In this document: positions 8,140-15,678 of the stretch, one piece after another | How the letters are laid out: the number at the start of each line of letters is the position of its first letter | Position numbering within the stretch: position 1 is the stretch's first letter | NCBI RefSeq assembly: GCF_013378075.1 | Contig: NZ_CP051131.1 | Span: forward strand, 186,001-250,000 | Reading direction: 5' to 3' | DNA: 64,000 bases | From: Parasphingopyxis algicola | Lineage (GTDB): Bacteria; Pseudomonadota; Alphaproteobacteria; Sphingomonadales; Sphingomonadaceae | Translations under genes and position numbers: made by a program | The notes under the pieces: generated by a model | Seen by the model: only the letters and a program-made list of their open reading frames with translations | What the model was told of the DNA's origin: nothing | The model's database searches: none

Positions 8140-8519
8140 CCAAGCGTAACAAGAGCCTCATCGCCATTGCCGCCACGGCCGCCATATTGGGCGGCGTCGC
8201 GACCATGGCCCCCGCGCAGAGCAGCGACGTGCGCCAGGCGATCGCGGCGGGCGTCGTCGGCGAGACCGCGTCCGGCTATCTCGGATTTGCCCAGACGCCG
8301 TCGGCCGAATTGCGCGCACAGGTCGATGCGATCAATCTCGGCCGCCGTTCGGCCTTTGCCGACCTCGCCCAGCAGCGCGGCACGACGCGCCAGCAGGTCG
8401 CCGAGGAAACCGCCTGCAATCGCCTGTCCAGCGTCGATCCCGGCGAAGCCTATCAGCTGCGCGACGGCGTCTGGCGGACCCGCGGCTCCGCGCCGATCCC
8501 GACCCCGCCTTATTGCTAA
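8136..8519 (+). CDS. ydbL: YdbL-like periplasmic protein (DUF1318)
   Basis: A 127-aa exported protein with a Sec signal (MTKRNKSLIAIAATAAILGGVATMAPAQ, cleavage expected after APAQ). The mature domain follows the DUF1318/YdbL pattern: VRQAIAAGVVGETASGYLG, then INLGRRSAFADLAQQRGTT and QVAEETACNRL. YdbL works with YdbH and YnbE in E. coli and is thought to prevent unproductive YnbE multimers. Its start overlaps the ynbE stop by 4 nt (ATGA), which suggests translational coupling. A palindromic repeat follows 8 bp after its stop codon. Confidence 0.9.
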   Translation: MTKRNKSLIAIAATAAILGGVATMAPAQSSDVRQAIAAGVVGETASGYLGFAQTPSAELRAQVDAINLGRRSAFADLAQQRGTTRQQVAEETACNRLSSVDPGEAYQLRDGVWRTRGSAPIPTPPYC

Positions 8520-8527
8520 CTACGCTC

Positions 8528-8625
8528 CGTCATTGCGATCCCGGCCCTCAGCCGGGGGAAGCAATCCAGAGCCGAGTGCGAAACGATCTGGATTGCCGCG
8601 TCGCCTGAGGCTCCTCGCAAAGACG
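8528..8625. repeat. Palindromic intergenic repeat, copy 3 of 5 (diverged)
   Basis: A 98-bp element opens CGTCATTGCGATCCCGG and closes GCTCCTCGCAAAGACG, with inner arms GCAATCCAGAGC and GATCTGGATTGC. It is the most diverged copy: the left arm carries its own small hairpin (CCCGGC...GCCGGGG) and the last arm has AAAGACG in place of AATGACG. It sits between convergent ydbL and the DUF3298 gene and may act as a transcription stop for either. Confidence 0.75.
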
Positions 8626-8644
8626 GACTGCAATATTGCCTGGG

Positions 8645-9388
8645 TCATTCTCGCGGCAGGGCAAAGCTTGTCAGATAGGCGGGCTTGAGCGCGTCCAGCA
8701 TTTCCGCCGTCACCGGAACGTCGATCTCGAACGTTCCCACCGCATAGGGGCCCGCGATATAGGGCGGCACGCGGACTCGGAAGGCGGTGAACGGCGTGCC
8801 GTCTCCACCCATCGCCGCAATCGCCACCTGGTCCAGTGTCGGGCAGTCGGCCCAGAAGTCGTCGTCCGCGATCTCGCCCATCCGTTCCGCCTGCTGGTCG
8901 CGCAGCGCGGCGCAGAAGGACCGGTCGATCATCGACAGGCCGAGATAGCGGTTGGTGAACAGGCCGAGAACGCCGATCGGACGGTCGCTCTCCACATCCC
9001 AGACCAGCGCGTCGAACGCGGTATTGCCATGCGCGCCGCCGGTATAGCTATACGTCTCGCTGCCAAGGGCGATCAGCGCATCGGTGCGTCCCGTGACCGT
9101 CCATTGCTGGCTATGCTGATATCCGCTGGCGGCCGCGGATCGCAGTTCGGCCAACTCGGCACGCCCCTCGTCATAGCCTGCCCGCGCGCGATCGCGCAGC
9201 GATTCGAGCTGGGCCTGCAGAAGCGGCGTGGTCTCGGGCAACGCGGGAATATCGAAGACGAAGCCGGCGTCTTCCGCCTCCGCCTGCTGGGCGAAACTGG
9301 TTGTGGAGGGAAGGGCGATCGCCGATCCGAGAAACAGCGCGCAAGCGGCGAGCAGGGGCCTTTTCGACAGGCGTTTTTTCGCGTTCAT
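8645..9388 (-). CDS. Exported DUF3298/RsiV-like domain protein
   Basis: A 247-aa exported protein. The signal peptide (MNAKKRLSKRPLLAACALFLG..., ending near TSFAQQ) supports the ATG at 9388, which has an AAGGGGA ribosome site; longer forms to 9472 lack a sensible N-terminus. The body matches the DUF4163/DUF3298 fold seen in RsiV and PdaC: the key segment SYTGGAHGNTAFDALVWDV is present, followed by a C-terminal VPPYIAGPYAVGTFEIDVP half. In other bacteria this fold binds lysozyme (RsiV) or accompanies a peptidoglycan deacetylase (PdaC); neither function is shown here, since no sigma factor or deacetylase domain is attached. Confidence 0.8.
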   Translation of the reverse strand: MNAKKRLSKRPLLAACALFLGSAIALPSTTSFAQQAEAEDAGFVFDIPALPETTPLLQAQLESLRDRARAGYDEGRAELAELRSAAASGYQHSQQWTVTGRTDALIALGSETYSYTGGAHGNTAFDALVWDVESDRPIGVLGLFTNRYLGLSMIDRSFCAALRDQQAERMGEIADDDFWADCPTLDQVAIAAMGGDGTPFTAFRVRVPPYIAGPYAVGTFEIDVPVTAEMLDALKPAYLTSFALPRE

Positions 9389-9486
9389 TTCCAGTCCCCT
9401 TGGCCGATTTTCGATGACTTCGATCCTCGCCGATTCGGGCGCGCGGAACAATCCCCAAAAGCCATGCCGCACTGCATCATATGCGG

Positions 9487-9515
9487 TTGACTTGAATAGG
9501 GGCGCTCACTAAACG
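9487..9515 (+). promoter_or_regulatory. Candidate sigma-70 type promoter of the F0 operon
   Basis: TTGACT (9487-9492), a 17-nt spacer and TAAACG (9510-9515) lie 69 bp upstream of atpI, in the gap between divergent genes. The -35 box is good and the -10 box is weak. This is pattern matching only. Confidence 0.35.
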
Positions 9516-9583
9516 GGCCGTGCCTTGGCGGGGTCGATCGCCTCCATGCGCGCGTCCGGCGTTAATGGCCATCGGGAGCGAGC

Positions 9584-9904
9584 ATGGAAGAGAAAGACAA
9601 CGCGCAGGATTCCTTCGTCGCGGAAGATTCGCGGCTTCAGTCGCTCGAAGAGCGATTGCAGGCCGCGCAACGCGCAGAAGAAATCCGGTCGGGCAAGCGC
9701 AACAAGGCGCCGGCGAAAGGATATCGCCAGGGCCAGAGGGTGCTTGCCGAGATGATCGGAGGTCCTGTGGGCGGTGGCGTGATCGGCTGGGTTCTCGACC
9801 TGGTCTTCGGCACCTTCCCCTGGCTGATGCTGGCGATGATGTTCCTCGGGTTCGCTGTCGCCGTCAGAAATGTGTTTCGAATTGCCAATGAGCGTCCGGA
9901 ATAG
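9584..9904 (+). CDS. atpI: ATP synthase protein I
   Basis: A 106-aa AtpI protein. The N-terminal 50 residues are charged and probably coiled (SRLQSLEERLQAAQRAEEI). Two hydrophobic segments follow (MIGGPVGGGVIGWVLDLVF and WLMLAMMFLGFAVAVRNVF), which is the standard alphaproteobacterial AtpI layout with Gly-rich first helix. AtpI is an accessory membrane protein that helps assemble the c-ring and may carry Mg2+. It leads the F0 operon, 40 bp before atpB. Confidence 0.9.
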   Translation: MEEKDNAQDSFVAEDSRLQSLEERLQAAQRAEEIRSGKRNKAPAKGYRQGQRVLAEMIGGPVGGGVIGWVLDLVFGTFPWLMLAMMFLGFAVAVRNVFRIANERPE

Positions 9905-9944
9905 CCTCGGACGGTCTTCGATTGAATGAAGCAGGATAACAAGC

Positions 9945-10727
9945 GTGGCTGAAGGCGGCGAAATCGATCCGATGAAACAATTCCAGGTGGAGCCGCTCGT
10001 CGGCGCCTGGGATCCGGCTGGCGGCAGCATCGTATTCACCAATTCGTCCATGTGGATGCTGATCACGCTCGGTGTGCTCTGGCTGTTCATGTGGGGCGGC
10101 ATGAAGCGCGAGCTGGTCCCCGGCCGCTGGCAGCTCGCCGTCGAGGGAATAACCGGCTTTATCAACAATATGGTGTCGACGAGCATCGGCCCGGCGGGCA
10201 AGAAATATATTCCGTTCGTCTTCACTATCTTCATGTTCATCCTGATCGCCAATCTGCTCGGCCTTGTGCCGATCGGCGTGGTGCCGGGCGCCCATCCGTT
10301 CACCGTGACGAGCCATTTCGTGATCACCGGCACGATGGCCGTGATGAGCTTCTCGATCGTCCTGATCGTCGGTTTCTGGAAGCACGGCATCGGTTTCCTC
10401 AAGCTGTTCATTCCGCATGGCACGCCGGCGCCGATGATCCCGCCGCTGTTCCTGATCGAGCTGATTTCCTTCATGGTCCGCCCGTTCAGCCTGGCGCTGC
10501 GACTGTTTATCGCGATGACCGCGGGCCACATCCTGTTGAAGGTGTTCGGCAGCTTTATCGTCCAGGGCATGAATGCCGGCGTCGAATACGGCTTCCTGGT
10601 GAGCCTGCCGAGCTTCCTGCTGATCGTGTTCATCAGCGCGCTCGAACTGCTGATCTGCGCGATCCAGGCCTATGTCTTCGCGCTGCTGACGACGCTCTAC
10701 ATCAACGATGCAGAAAATCTGCATTGA
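9945..10727 (+). CDS. atpB: ATP synthase F0 subunit a
   Basis: A 260-aa subunit a, the stator half-channel of the proton pathway. It starts at GTG 9945 (MAEGGEIDPMKQF) with AGGATAA just upstream. It has about six membrane segments. The essential Arg is in the run RPFSLALRLFIAMTAGHILL, and the final helix has the usual LICAIQAYVFALLTTLYINDA ending. It sits between atpI and atpE in the F0 operon. Confidence 0.97.
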   Translation: MAEGGEIDPMKQFQVEPLVGAWDPAGGSIVFTNSSMWMLITLGVLWLFMWGGMKRELVPGRWQLAVEGITGFINNMVSTSIGPAGKKYIPFVFTIFMFILIANLLGLVPIGVVPGAHPFTVTSHFVITGTMAVMSFSIVLIVGFWKHGIGFLKLFIPHGTPAPMIPPLFLIELISFMVRPFSLALRLFIAMTAGHILLKVFGSFIVQGMNAGVEYGFLVSLPSFLLIVFISALELLICAIQAYVFALLTTLYINDAENLH

Positions 10728-10772
10728 TCCTCATTCCACTCATTACCAGATACGACAAAAGGAGTTATTTCC

Positions 10773-11000
10773 ATGGAACTTGAAGCTGCAAAAATGATCG
10801 GTGCCGGTCTTGCTGCCATCGGTGTGGGTGCTGCCGCCACCGGTGTGGGCAATGTCTTCGGCTCGTTCCTCGAGGGCGCGCTGCGCAACCCGGCTGCCGC
10901 CGACGCCGAACAGGGCCGCCTGTTCATCGGCTTCGCCGCTGCCGAACTGCTCGGCCTGATCGCCTTTACCGTCGCCATCCTGATCCTGTTCGTCTTCTAG
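10773..11000 (+). CDS. atpE: ATP synthase F0 subunit c
   Basis: A 75-aa proteolipid of two membrane helices joined by the polar loop ALRNPAAADAEQGRL. Helix 1 is Gly/Ala rich (AIGVGAAATGVGNVFG), and helix 2 carries the ion-binding Glu in GFAAAELLGLIAF. No extra polar ligands of the Na+-type c-ring are seen, so it should carry protons. A strong ribosome site (AAAAGGAGTT) and a GC-rich hairpin just after the stop fit its need for high copy number. Confidence 0.97.
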   Translation: MELEAAKMIGAGLAAIGVGAAATGVGNVFGSFLEGALRNPAAADAEQGRLFIGFAAAELLGLIAFTVAILILFVF

Positions 11001-11006
11001 TCGGTT

Positions 11007-11030
11007 CGGCGCCGCTTTCCGGCGGCGCCG
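11007..11030 (+). other. GC-rich hairpin between atpE and atpF'
   Basis: A 9-bp stem, CGGCGCCGC (11007-11015) with GCGGCGCCG (11022-11030), and a short TTTCCG loop lie 7 bp after the atpE stop. There is no U-run, so it is more likely an mRNA-stabilising or partial-termination element that favours subunit c over downstream subunits. Confidence 0.5.
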
Positions 11031-11073
11031 GTCGATTGTAAGACCACAGACACGCGAGTAGGATTCGGATCTC

Positions 11074-11568
11074 ATGCCACAAATAGATCAGGTCATGGTC
11101 AGCTATGCGTCACAGATCGTGTCGCTGCTCATCGTGCTCGCCATCATCTATTTCGGGATCGCCAAGGCGATGCTGCCCAAGGTCCAGGATACGATCGACG
11201 CCCGCGCCAAGCGGGTCGCCGACGATCTGGCCGCCGCCGACAAGGCGCATGAACGGGCGGACGAGATCGAGGAAACCTATCGCAATCAGATCAACGACGC
11301 CCGGTCCGACGCGAACGGCGTGACCGCGGACGCCAAGGCGAAAGCCTCGGCGGAAACGGAAAAGCGCGTCGCCGCGGCCGACGAGAAGCTCGAGGCCAAG
11401 CTGGCGGCGGCGGAAGCCGCGCTCGCCAAGGCGCGGGCCGATGCGCTGGCCGAGATCGAGGGCGTGGCCGTCGAGGCGACGCAGGACATCGTCGCCAAGG
11501 TCTCGGGCGGCCAGGTCGCCGAAGCCGAAGCGCGCTCGGCCGTGAAAGAGGTAATGGCCCATGGCTGA
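11074..11568 (+). CDS. atpF': ATP synthase F0 subunit b'
   Basis: A 164-aa subunit b' of the peripheral stalk. One N-terminal membrane helix (IVSLLIVLAIIYFGIAKAML) precedes a long Ala/Glu/Lys-rich coiled coil. The form starting MPQIDQVMVSYASQIVS without a long leader matches alphaproteobacterial b' rather than b. It overlaps the next gene by 8 nt. The b'/b pair forms a heterodimer holding F1 to F0. Confidence 0.93.
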   Translation: MPQIDQVMVSYASQIVSLLIVLAIIYFGIAKAMLPKVQDTIDARAKRVADDLAAADKAHERADEIEETYRNQINDARSDANGVTADAKAKASAETEKRVAAADEKLEAKLAAAEAALAKARADALAEIEGVAVEATQDIVAKVSGGQVAEAEARSAVKEVMAHG

Positions 11569-12127
11569 TCCCGTCGTCACCGAAAACGGCGAAACCGGCG
11601 CCTATACCGAAGAGGCGGGGCACGGCAGCTATCCGACCGCGCTGTGGTTGGACTCCAATGGCTGGGTCGCCATGGCGATGATCTTCGTTCTCGCCGTGAT
11701 GATCTGGAAGAAGGTTCCGGGCATCATCGGCGCGGCGATGGACAAGCGGATTGCCGCGATCCGGAGCGAGATCGAGGAAGCTTCGAATCTGCGCGCCGAA
11801 GCCGAGGCGCTGAAGGCCGAATATGAGGCCAAGACGGCCAATGCCGACAAGGAAGCCGCCGCGATGCTCGACCGGGCGCGCGAAGAGGCGGCCCAGATCG
11901 TGACCCAGGCCGAGGCCGATGCCGATGCGCTGATCGAGCGCCGCGGCCGGCTCGCCGAGGAAAAGATCGCCGCCGCCGAACGCAGCGCGATCGCCGAGGT
12001 CCGCGCCAAGGCCGCCAGCGCCGCCACGGCCGCCGCCGCCGCGCTGATCGAGCAGAAGCACGACGCGGAGGCCGACGAGGCGCTGATCGACCGGACGATC
12101 TCCGGCATGGACGCGCGGTTGAACTGA
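11561..12127 (+). CDS. atpF: ATP synthase F0 subunit b
   Basis: A 188-aa subunit b. A polar N-terminal tail of about 25 residues is followed by a single membrane helix (NGWVAMAMIFVLAVMIWKKV) and a long charged coiled coil. It closes the F0 operon. F1 genes (atpHAGDC) do not follow; in alphaproteobacteria they normally lie in a separate operon, so the absence is expected. A palindromic repeat starts 25 bp after the stop. Confidence 0.95.
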   Translation: MADPVVTENGETGAYTEEAGHGSYPTALWLDSNGWVAMAMIFVLAVMIWKKVPGIIGAAMDKRIAAIRSEIEEASNLRAEAEALKAEYEAKTANADKEAAAMLDRAREEAAQIVTQAEADADALIERRGRLAEEKIAAAERSAIAEVRAKAASAATAAAAALIEQKHDAEADEALIDRTISGMDARLN

Positions 12128-12152
12128 TCCGGTTGCGGCCGATCTCACCTTT

Positions 12153-12244
12153 CGTCATTGCGAGCGTAGCGAAGCAATCCAGAGCCGGAAGCGATGGCGC
12201 TTGCAGTTCTGGATTGCTTCGTCGCCTTGCTCCTCGCAATGACG
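12153..12244. repeat. Palindromic intergenic repeat, copy 4 of 5
   Basis: A 92-bp inverted repeat runs from CGTCATTGCGAGCGTAGCG to GCTCCTCGCAATGACG, with inner arms GAAGCAATCCAGAGC and GTTCTGGATTGCTTC. It follows the F0 operon and precedes uvrC. Confidence 0.85.
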
Positions 12245-12321
12245 ATTCTCCTGCGCGGCAGAATCGGTCATTGGTTGAAGTGGGTTTGTCCTAGACGCAT
12301 CCAGCGCTTAAATTGACGTCC

Positions 12322-14259
12322 GTGAAAGCCGACCGTCCCGACATTCCCAACGCGCCCGAACGCTTTAACGAGGAAAAGGCGACCTATACGGTCAAGGGCG
12401 CCGACACGCCCGATCTCGAGGCCGGGGTCGCGGCGATTCGCGATGTCGTGAAAACCTTGCCCGCGCGGCCCGGCGTCTACCGGATGCTCGATGCGCGCGG
12501 CGATGTCCTCTATGTCGGCAAGGCGGCGACCCTCAAATCGCGCGTGCCGAACTACATGCAGATCCAGCAGCTACCCAAGCGGCTCCAGCGCATGGTTGCC
12601 CAGACCCGGGCGATGACGATCGTCACGACCGAGACCGAGGCCGAGGCGCTGCTGCTCGAGGCGCAGCTGATCAAGCGCTACCGCCCGCCCTACAATGTCC
12701 TGCTGCGCGACGACAAAAGCTTCCCCTTCATCCTGCTGCGCGAGGATCACGATTTTCCGCGGATCATGAAGCATCGCGGCGCGCGGCGCGCCAAGGGGCA
12801 GTATTTCGGCCCGTTCGCCAGCGCCGGGTCGGTCAACCGCACGATCAACGCGCTGCAGAAGATGTTTCTCCTGCGCAATTGCACGGACAGCTTTTTCGCC
12901 AATCGCGACCGACCGTGTCTGCTCTACCAGATCCGCCGTTGTTCGGCGCCCTGCGTCGGGCGAATCAGCGATGCGGATTATGGCGAGCTGGTCGAGGATG
13001 CGAAGGCGTTTCTCTCCGGCAAGAGCACGAGCGTGCAGCAAAAGCTGGGCGCGCAGATGGAGCGGGCTTCCGAGGAACTCGATTTCGAGATGGCGGCCGT
13101 TTACCGCGACCGGCTGAAGGCGCTGACGTTCATTCAGGGCAGCCAGGCGATCACCGCGCAGGGCGTGTCCGACGCCGATGTCTTCGCGTTGGCGAGCAAG
13201 GCGGGGACGGTCGGCATCCAGGCCTTCTTCATCCGCGGCGGGCAGAATTGGGGCCATCGCAGCTTCTTCCCCGCGCATGTGAAGGGCGTGCCGGAGGACG
13301 AAGCGCTGCAGGCGTTTCTCATGCAATTCTACGAGGAGGTGCCGCCGCCCAAACTGGTGCTGGTCGACCGCGATCTGCCCGAGACGGAACTGCTCGCCGA
13401 GGCGCTGGCCGAACGCGCGAACCGCAAGGTGACGCTCAAGATTCCGCAGCGCGGGGACCAGCGCAAGCTGCTCGATCAGGCGCGGCGCAATGCGGCCGAG
13501 GCGCTGGAGCGGCGCCTGGCCGAATCCTCGAGCCAGGCCAGGGTGATGCGGCAGATGGCGGAACTGTTCGAGCTGGACGATGCCCCCGACCGGATCGAGA
13601 TCTACGACAACAGCCATGTTTCGGGCACCAATGCGGTCGGCGCCATGGTCGTCGCCGGGCCCGAGGGCTATCGCAAATCCAACTATCGCAAGTTCAACAT
13701 CAAGAACCCGGACACCGCGCCGGGCGACGATTTTGCGATGATGCGCGAGGTGTTCGAACGCCGCTTCGCGCGGGCCGAGAAGGAAGATCCAGAACGCCGC
13801 AAGGGCGAATGGCCGGACTTGGTGCTGATCGACGGCGGCAAGGGGCAGGTCAGCGCGGCGGCCGAAACGCTGGAGGAGATGGGGATCGGCGATGTCGCGC
13901 TGATCGGCATCTCGAAAGGCCCGGACCGCAATGCCGGGCGCGAGCATTTCCATTTTCCCGACGGGCGCGAGCAGATGCTGCCCGCGAACAGCCCGTTGCT
14001 TTTCTATCTCCAGCGGCTGCGCGACGAGGCGCATCGCTTTGCGATCGGCGCGCATCGCCAGAAACGCGCCAAGGCGATGGGGACGAGCCCGCTCGACCAG
14101 GTGCCGGGCATCGGCCCGGCGCGCAAACGCGCGCTGCTGCTGCATTTCGGGACGGCGCGGGCGGTGAAATCGGCCGGGCTCGACGATCTGGCGCGGGTGC
14201 CCGGCGTCTCGAAGGCGATGGCGCAGACGATCTACGACCATTTCCACGCGAGCGGCTAG
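12322..14259 (+). CDS. uvrC: Excinuclease ABC subunit C
   Basis: A 645-aa UvrC, which makes both incisions in nucleotide excision repair. The GIY-YIG domain (LPARPGVYRMLDARGDVLYVGKA) is near residues 50-130. A UVR motif for UvrB binding follows (ELDFEMAAVYRDRLKAL), then the RNase H-like C-terminal nuclease (RIEIYDNSHVSGTNAVGAMV, LVLIDGGKGQVSAA) and tandem helix-hairpin-helix (LDQVPGIGPARKRALLLHFG). The start is uncertain: GTG 12322 or TTG 12313, neither with a strong ribosome site. The first 45 residues are a polar extension. Confidence 0.96.
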   Translation: MKADRPDIPNAPERFNEEKATYTVKGADTPDLEAGVAAIRDVVKTLPARPGVYRMLDARGDVLYVGKAATLKSRVPNYMQIQQLPKRLQRMVAQTRAMTIVTTETEAEALLLEAQLIKRYRPPYNVLLRDDKSFPFILLREDHDFPRIMKHRGARRAKGQYFGPFASAGSVNRTINALQKMFLLRNCTDSFFANRDRPCLLYQIRRCSAPCVGRISDADYGELVEDAKAFLSGKSTSVQQKLGAQMERASEELDFEMAAVYRDRLKALTFIQGSQAITAQGVSDADVFALASKAGTVGIQAFFIRGGQNWGHRSFFPAHVKGVPEDEALQAFLMQFYEEVPPPKLVLVDRDLPETELLAEALAERANRKVTLKIPQRGDQRKLLDQARRNAAEALERRLAESSSQARVMRQMAELFELDDAPDRIEIYDNSHVSGTNAVGAMVVAGPEGYRKSNYRKFNIKNPDTAPGDDFAMMREVFERRFARAEKEDPERRKGEWPDLVLIDGGKGQVSAAAETLEEMGIGDVALIGISKGPDRNAGREHFHFPDGREQMLPANSPLLFYLQRLRDEAHRFAIGAHRQKRAKAMGTSPLDQVPGIGPARKRALLLHFGTARAVKSAGLDDLARVPGVSKAMAQTIYDHFHASG

Positions 14260-14343
14260 CGGTGTTTGGGTGTGAGGGCGCCGTCACCGGGCACTTGTCG
14301 GGCGCTGATCTATGGCGAACCGTATCGGCATTGCAATTTTGGC

Positions 14344-14443
14344 CGTCATTGCGAGGAGCGGAGTGACGAAGCAATCCAGAGCGGCAAGCGCATCGCGCGT
14401 TGCTCTGGATTGCCGCGTCGCCTTGCGGCTCCTCGCAATGACG
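14344..14443. repeat. Palindromic intergenic repeat, copy 5 of 5
   Basis: A 100-bp inverted repeat runs from CGTCATTGCGAGGAGCG to GGCTCCTCGCAATGACG, with inner arms GAAGCAATCCAGAGC and GCTCTGGATTGC. It lies between convergent uvrC and the membrane-protein gene. No further copy is seen from here to 64 kb. Confidence 0.85.
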
Positions 14444-14527
14444 ATTTACCGAGGCGCAAGGGATAAGTGCCCAACACGTCCAGCATGACGGTCTGGGCCA
14501 CTTATCGGCAGAATTCGACGGCCGGGT

Positions 14528-15622
14528 TCAGACCTGTTTCGCGGTGCGCGTCCGAGGCGCGACGTCGAACAGATAATAGGCGGCGAAGGCGAACAGGCCG
14601 GCCGAGAGGAACAGTTCGCGAAATTCGGTCGCGTCCGGAACGTCGAGCATCTGCGGGCCATAGGCGAGGACAAGCGCCTGGCCGATCCCGATCAGTAGCG
14701 CGATGGCGGCGAAGAGACGGGTCTCGCCGACCTGTCCGCGCCGGGCGGCGCCGACCGCGAACACGAGCATCGCGAACAATGTGAAGAAGACCAGCATCTG
14801 GATCGGCACGAGGTTCCAGTGGCCGTAGCTGAAATACACCATCGGCGCACTGAGCGCGGCAACCGAACGATTGGGAATGAAGTCGGCGAAATAGGCCAGC
14901 GGCCGCCAGTCGCGGAGCGCCGGCCAGGCGAACGGCAGGACGATCAGGAACAGTCCGGTTCCCGTGTAATAGACGAGCTCGGCGATATCGGTGTGGATAT
15001 TGTGGAAGTTGAACTCGCTCTGCCAGTTGCGCTCGGCGATGCGGTCCGGGGTCTCGAAGCCCAAGATGCGCTGGCCCCAGGAAATTTCCTCCATTGCGAT
15101 GAGGAAGAACAGGCCGGCAAAGCCGAGCGGGATCAGCACGCGCAGGAGGGTGGCTCCAACTCCTCCGAGCGGCGAACGCGCCTGGCGCAGGGCGGCGACA
15201 AGGAAGAAAATGGCGCCTGCCAAGACGAACAGCGCGGACAGCCATTCGAGGATGTTGTCCTCGCGCGCTAACCAGTGAAACAGGGCGGGATTCCAGACGA
15301 GTATTGCCGTCGCGGCCGCCGCGATTGCCGTCACCATCACGCCGTTGCGGATCTCCGCGGGCCAGAGCGGCGCGATGTCGGCCGATTCCGACTGCAGCCA
15401 AGGCCGGGCCAGCGCGGCCGTCAATATCCCGGCGAGCGCCGCCGACAGCGCCATGCGGGCCAGATGATAGGTGGAAAAGGCGGCGGATTCCTCGCGCGCC
15501 GGATGCCAGCCGAACGCACCCAATTCATAGGCGGACGTCGCGACGATACCGACGATCGCGAGAAGGGCGGCAGCCATTATCGCAACGGGCAGGCGGGCGG
15601 GAGCGGTCGTAGAATCCGGCAT
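14528..15622 (-). CDS. Multi-pass membrane protein of unknown function
   Basis: A 364-aa protein with about nine hydrophobic segments, the first at LPVAIMAAALLAIVGIVATSAYELG. A central conserved-looking stretch after the fifth segment, LFFLIAMEEISWGQRILGF followed by NWQSEFNFHNIHTD, is rich in Glu, Trp, Gln, His and Asn and could be an active or ligand-binding site facing the membrane. I do not recognise a named family. It sits alone between a palindromic repeat and an acetyltransferase gene on the same strand (56 bp apart), so the two may share a transcript. Confidence 0.75.
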   Translation of the reverse strand: MPDSTTAPARLPVAIMAAALLAIVGIVATSAYELGAFGWHPAREESAAFSTYHLARMALSAALAGILTAALARPWLQSESADIAPLWPAEIRNGVMVTAIAAAATAILVWNPALFHWLAREDNILEWLSALFVLAGAIFFLVAALRQARSPLGGVGATLLRVLIPLGFAGLFFLIAMEEISWGQRILGFETPDRIAERNWQSEFNFHNIHTDIAELVYYTGTGLFLIVLPFAWPALRDWRPLAYFADFIPNRSVAALSAPMVYFSYGHWNLVPIQMLVFFTLFAMLVFAVGAARRGQVGETRLFAAIALLIGIGQALVLAYGPQMLDVPDATEFRELFLSAGLFAFAAYYLFDVAPRTRTAKQV

Positions 15623-15678
15623 GGGGCGAGATTAGACGGCCATGGTAAATCTATCGCTAAGGCGTCGGAACCGCGTGA

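Noticed and set aside
2664-14443. The recurring palindromes as a CRISPR array
   Set aside because: Copies are kilobases apart, each is an inverted repeat, and no cas gene is near.
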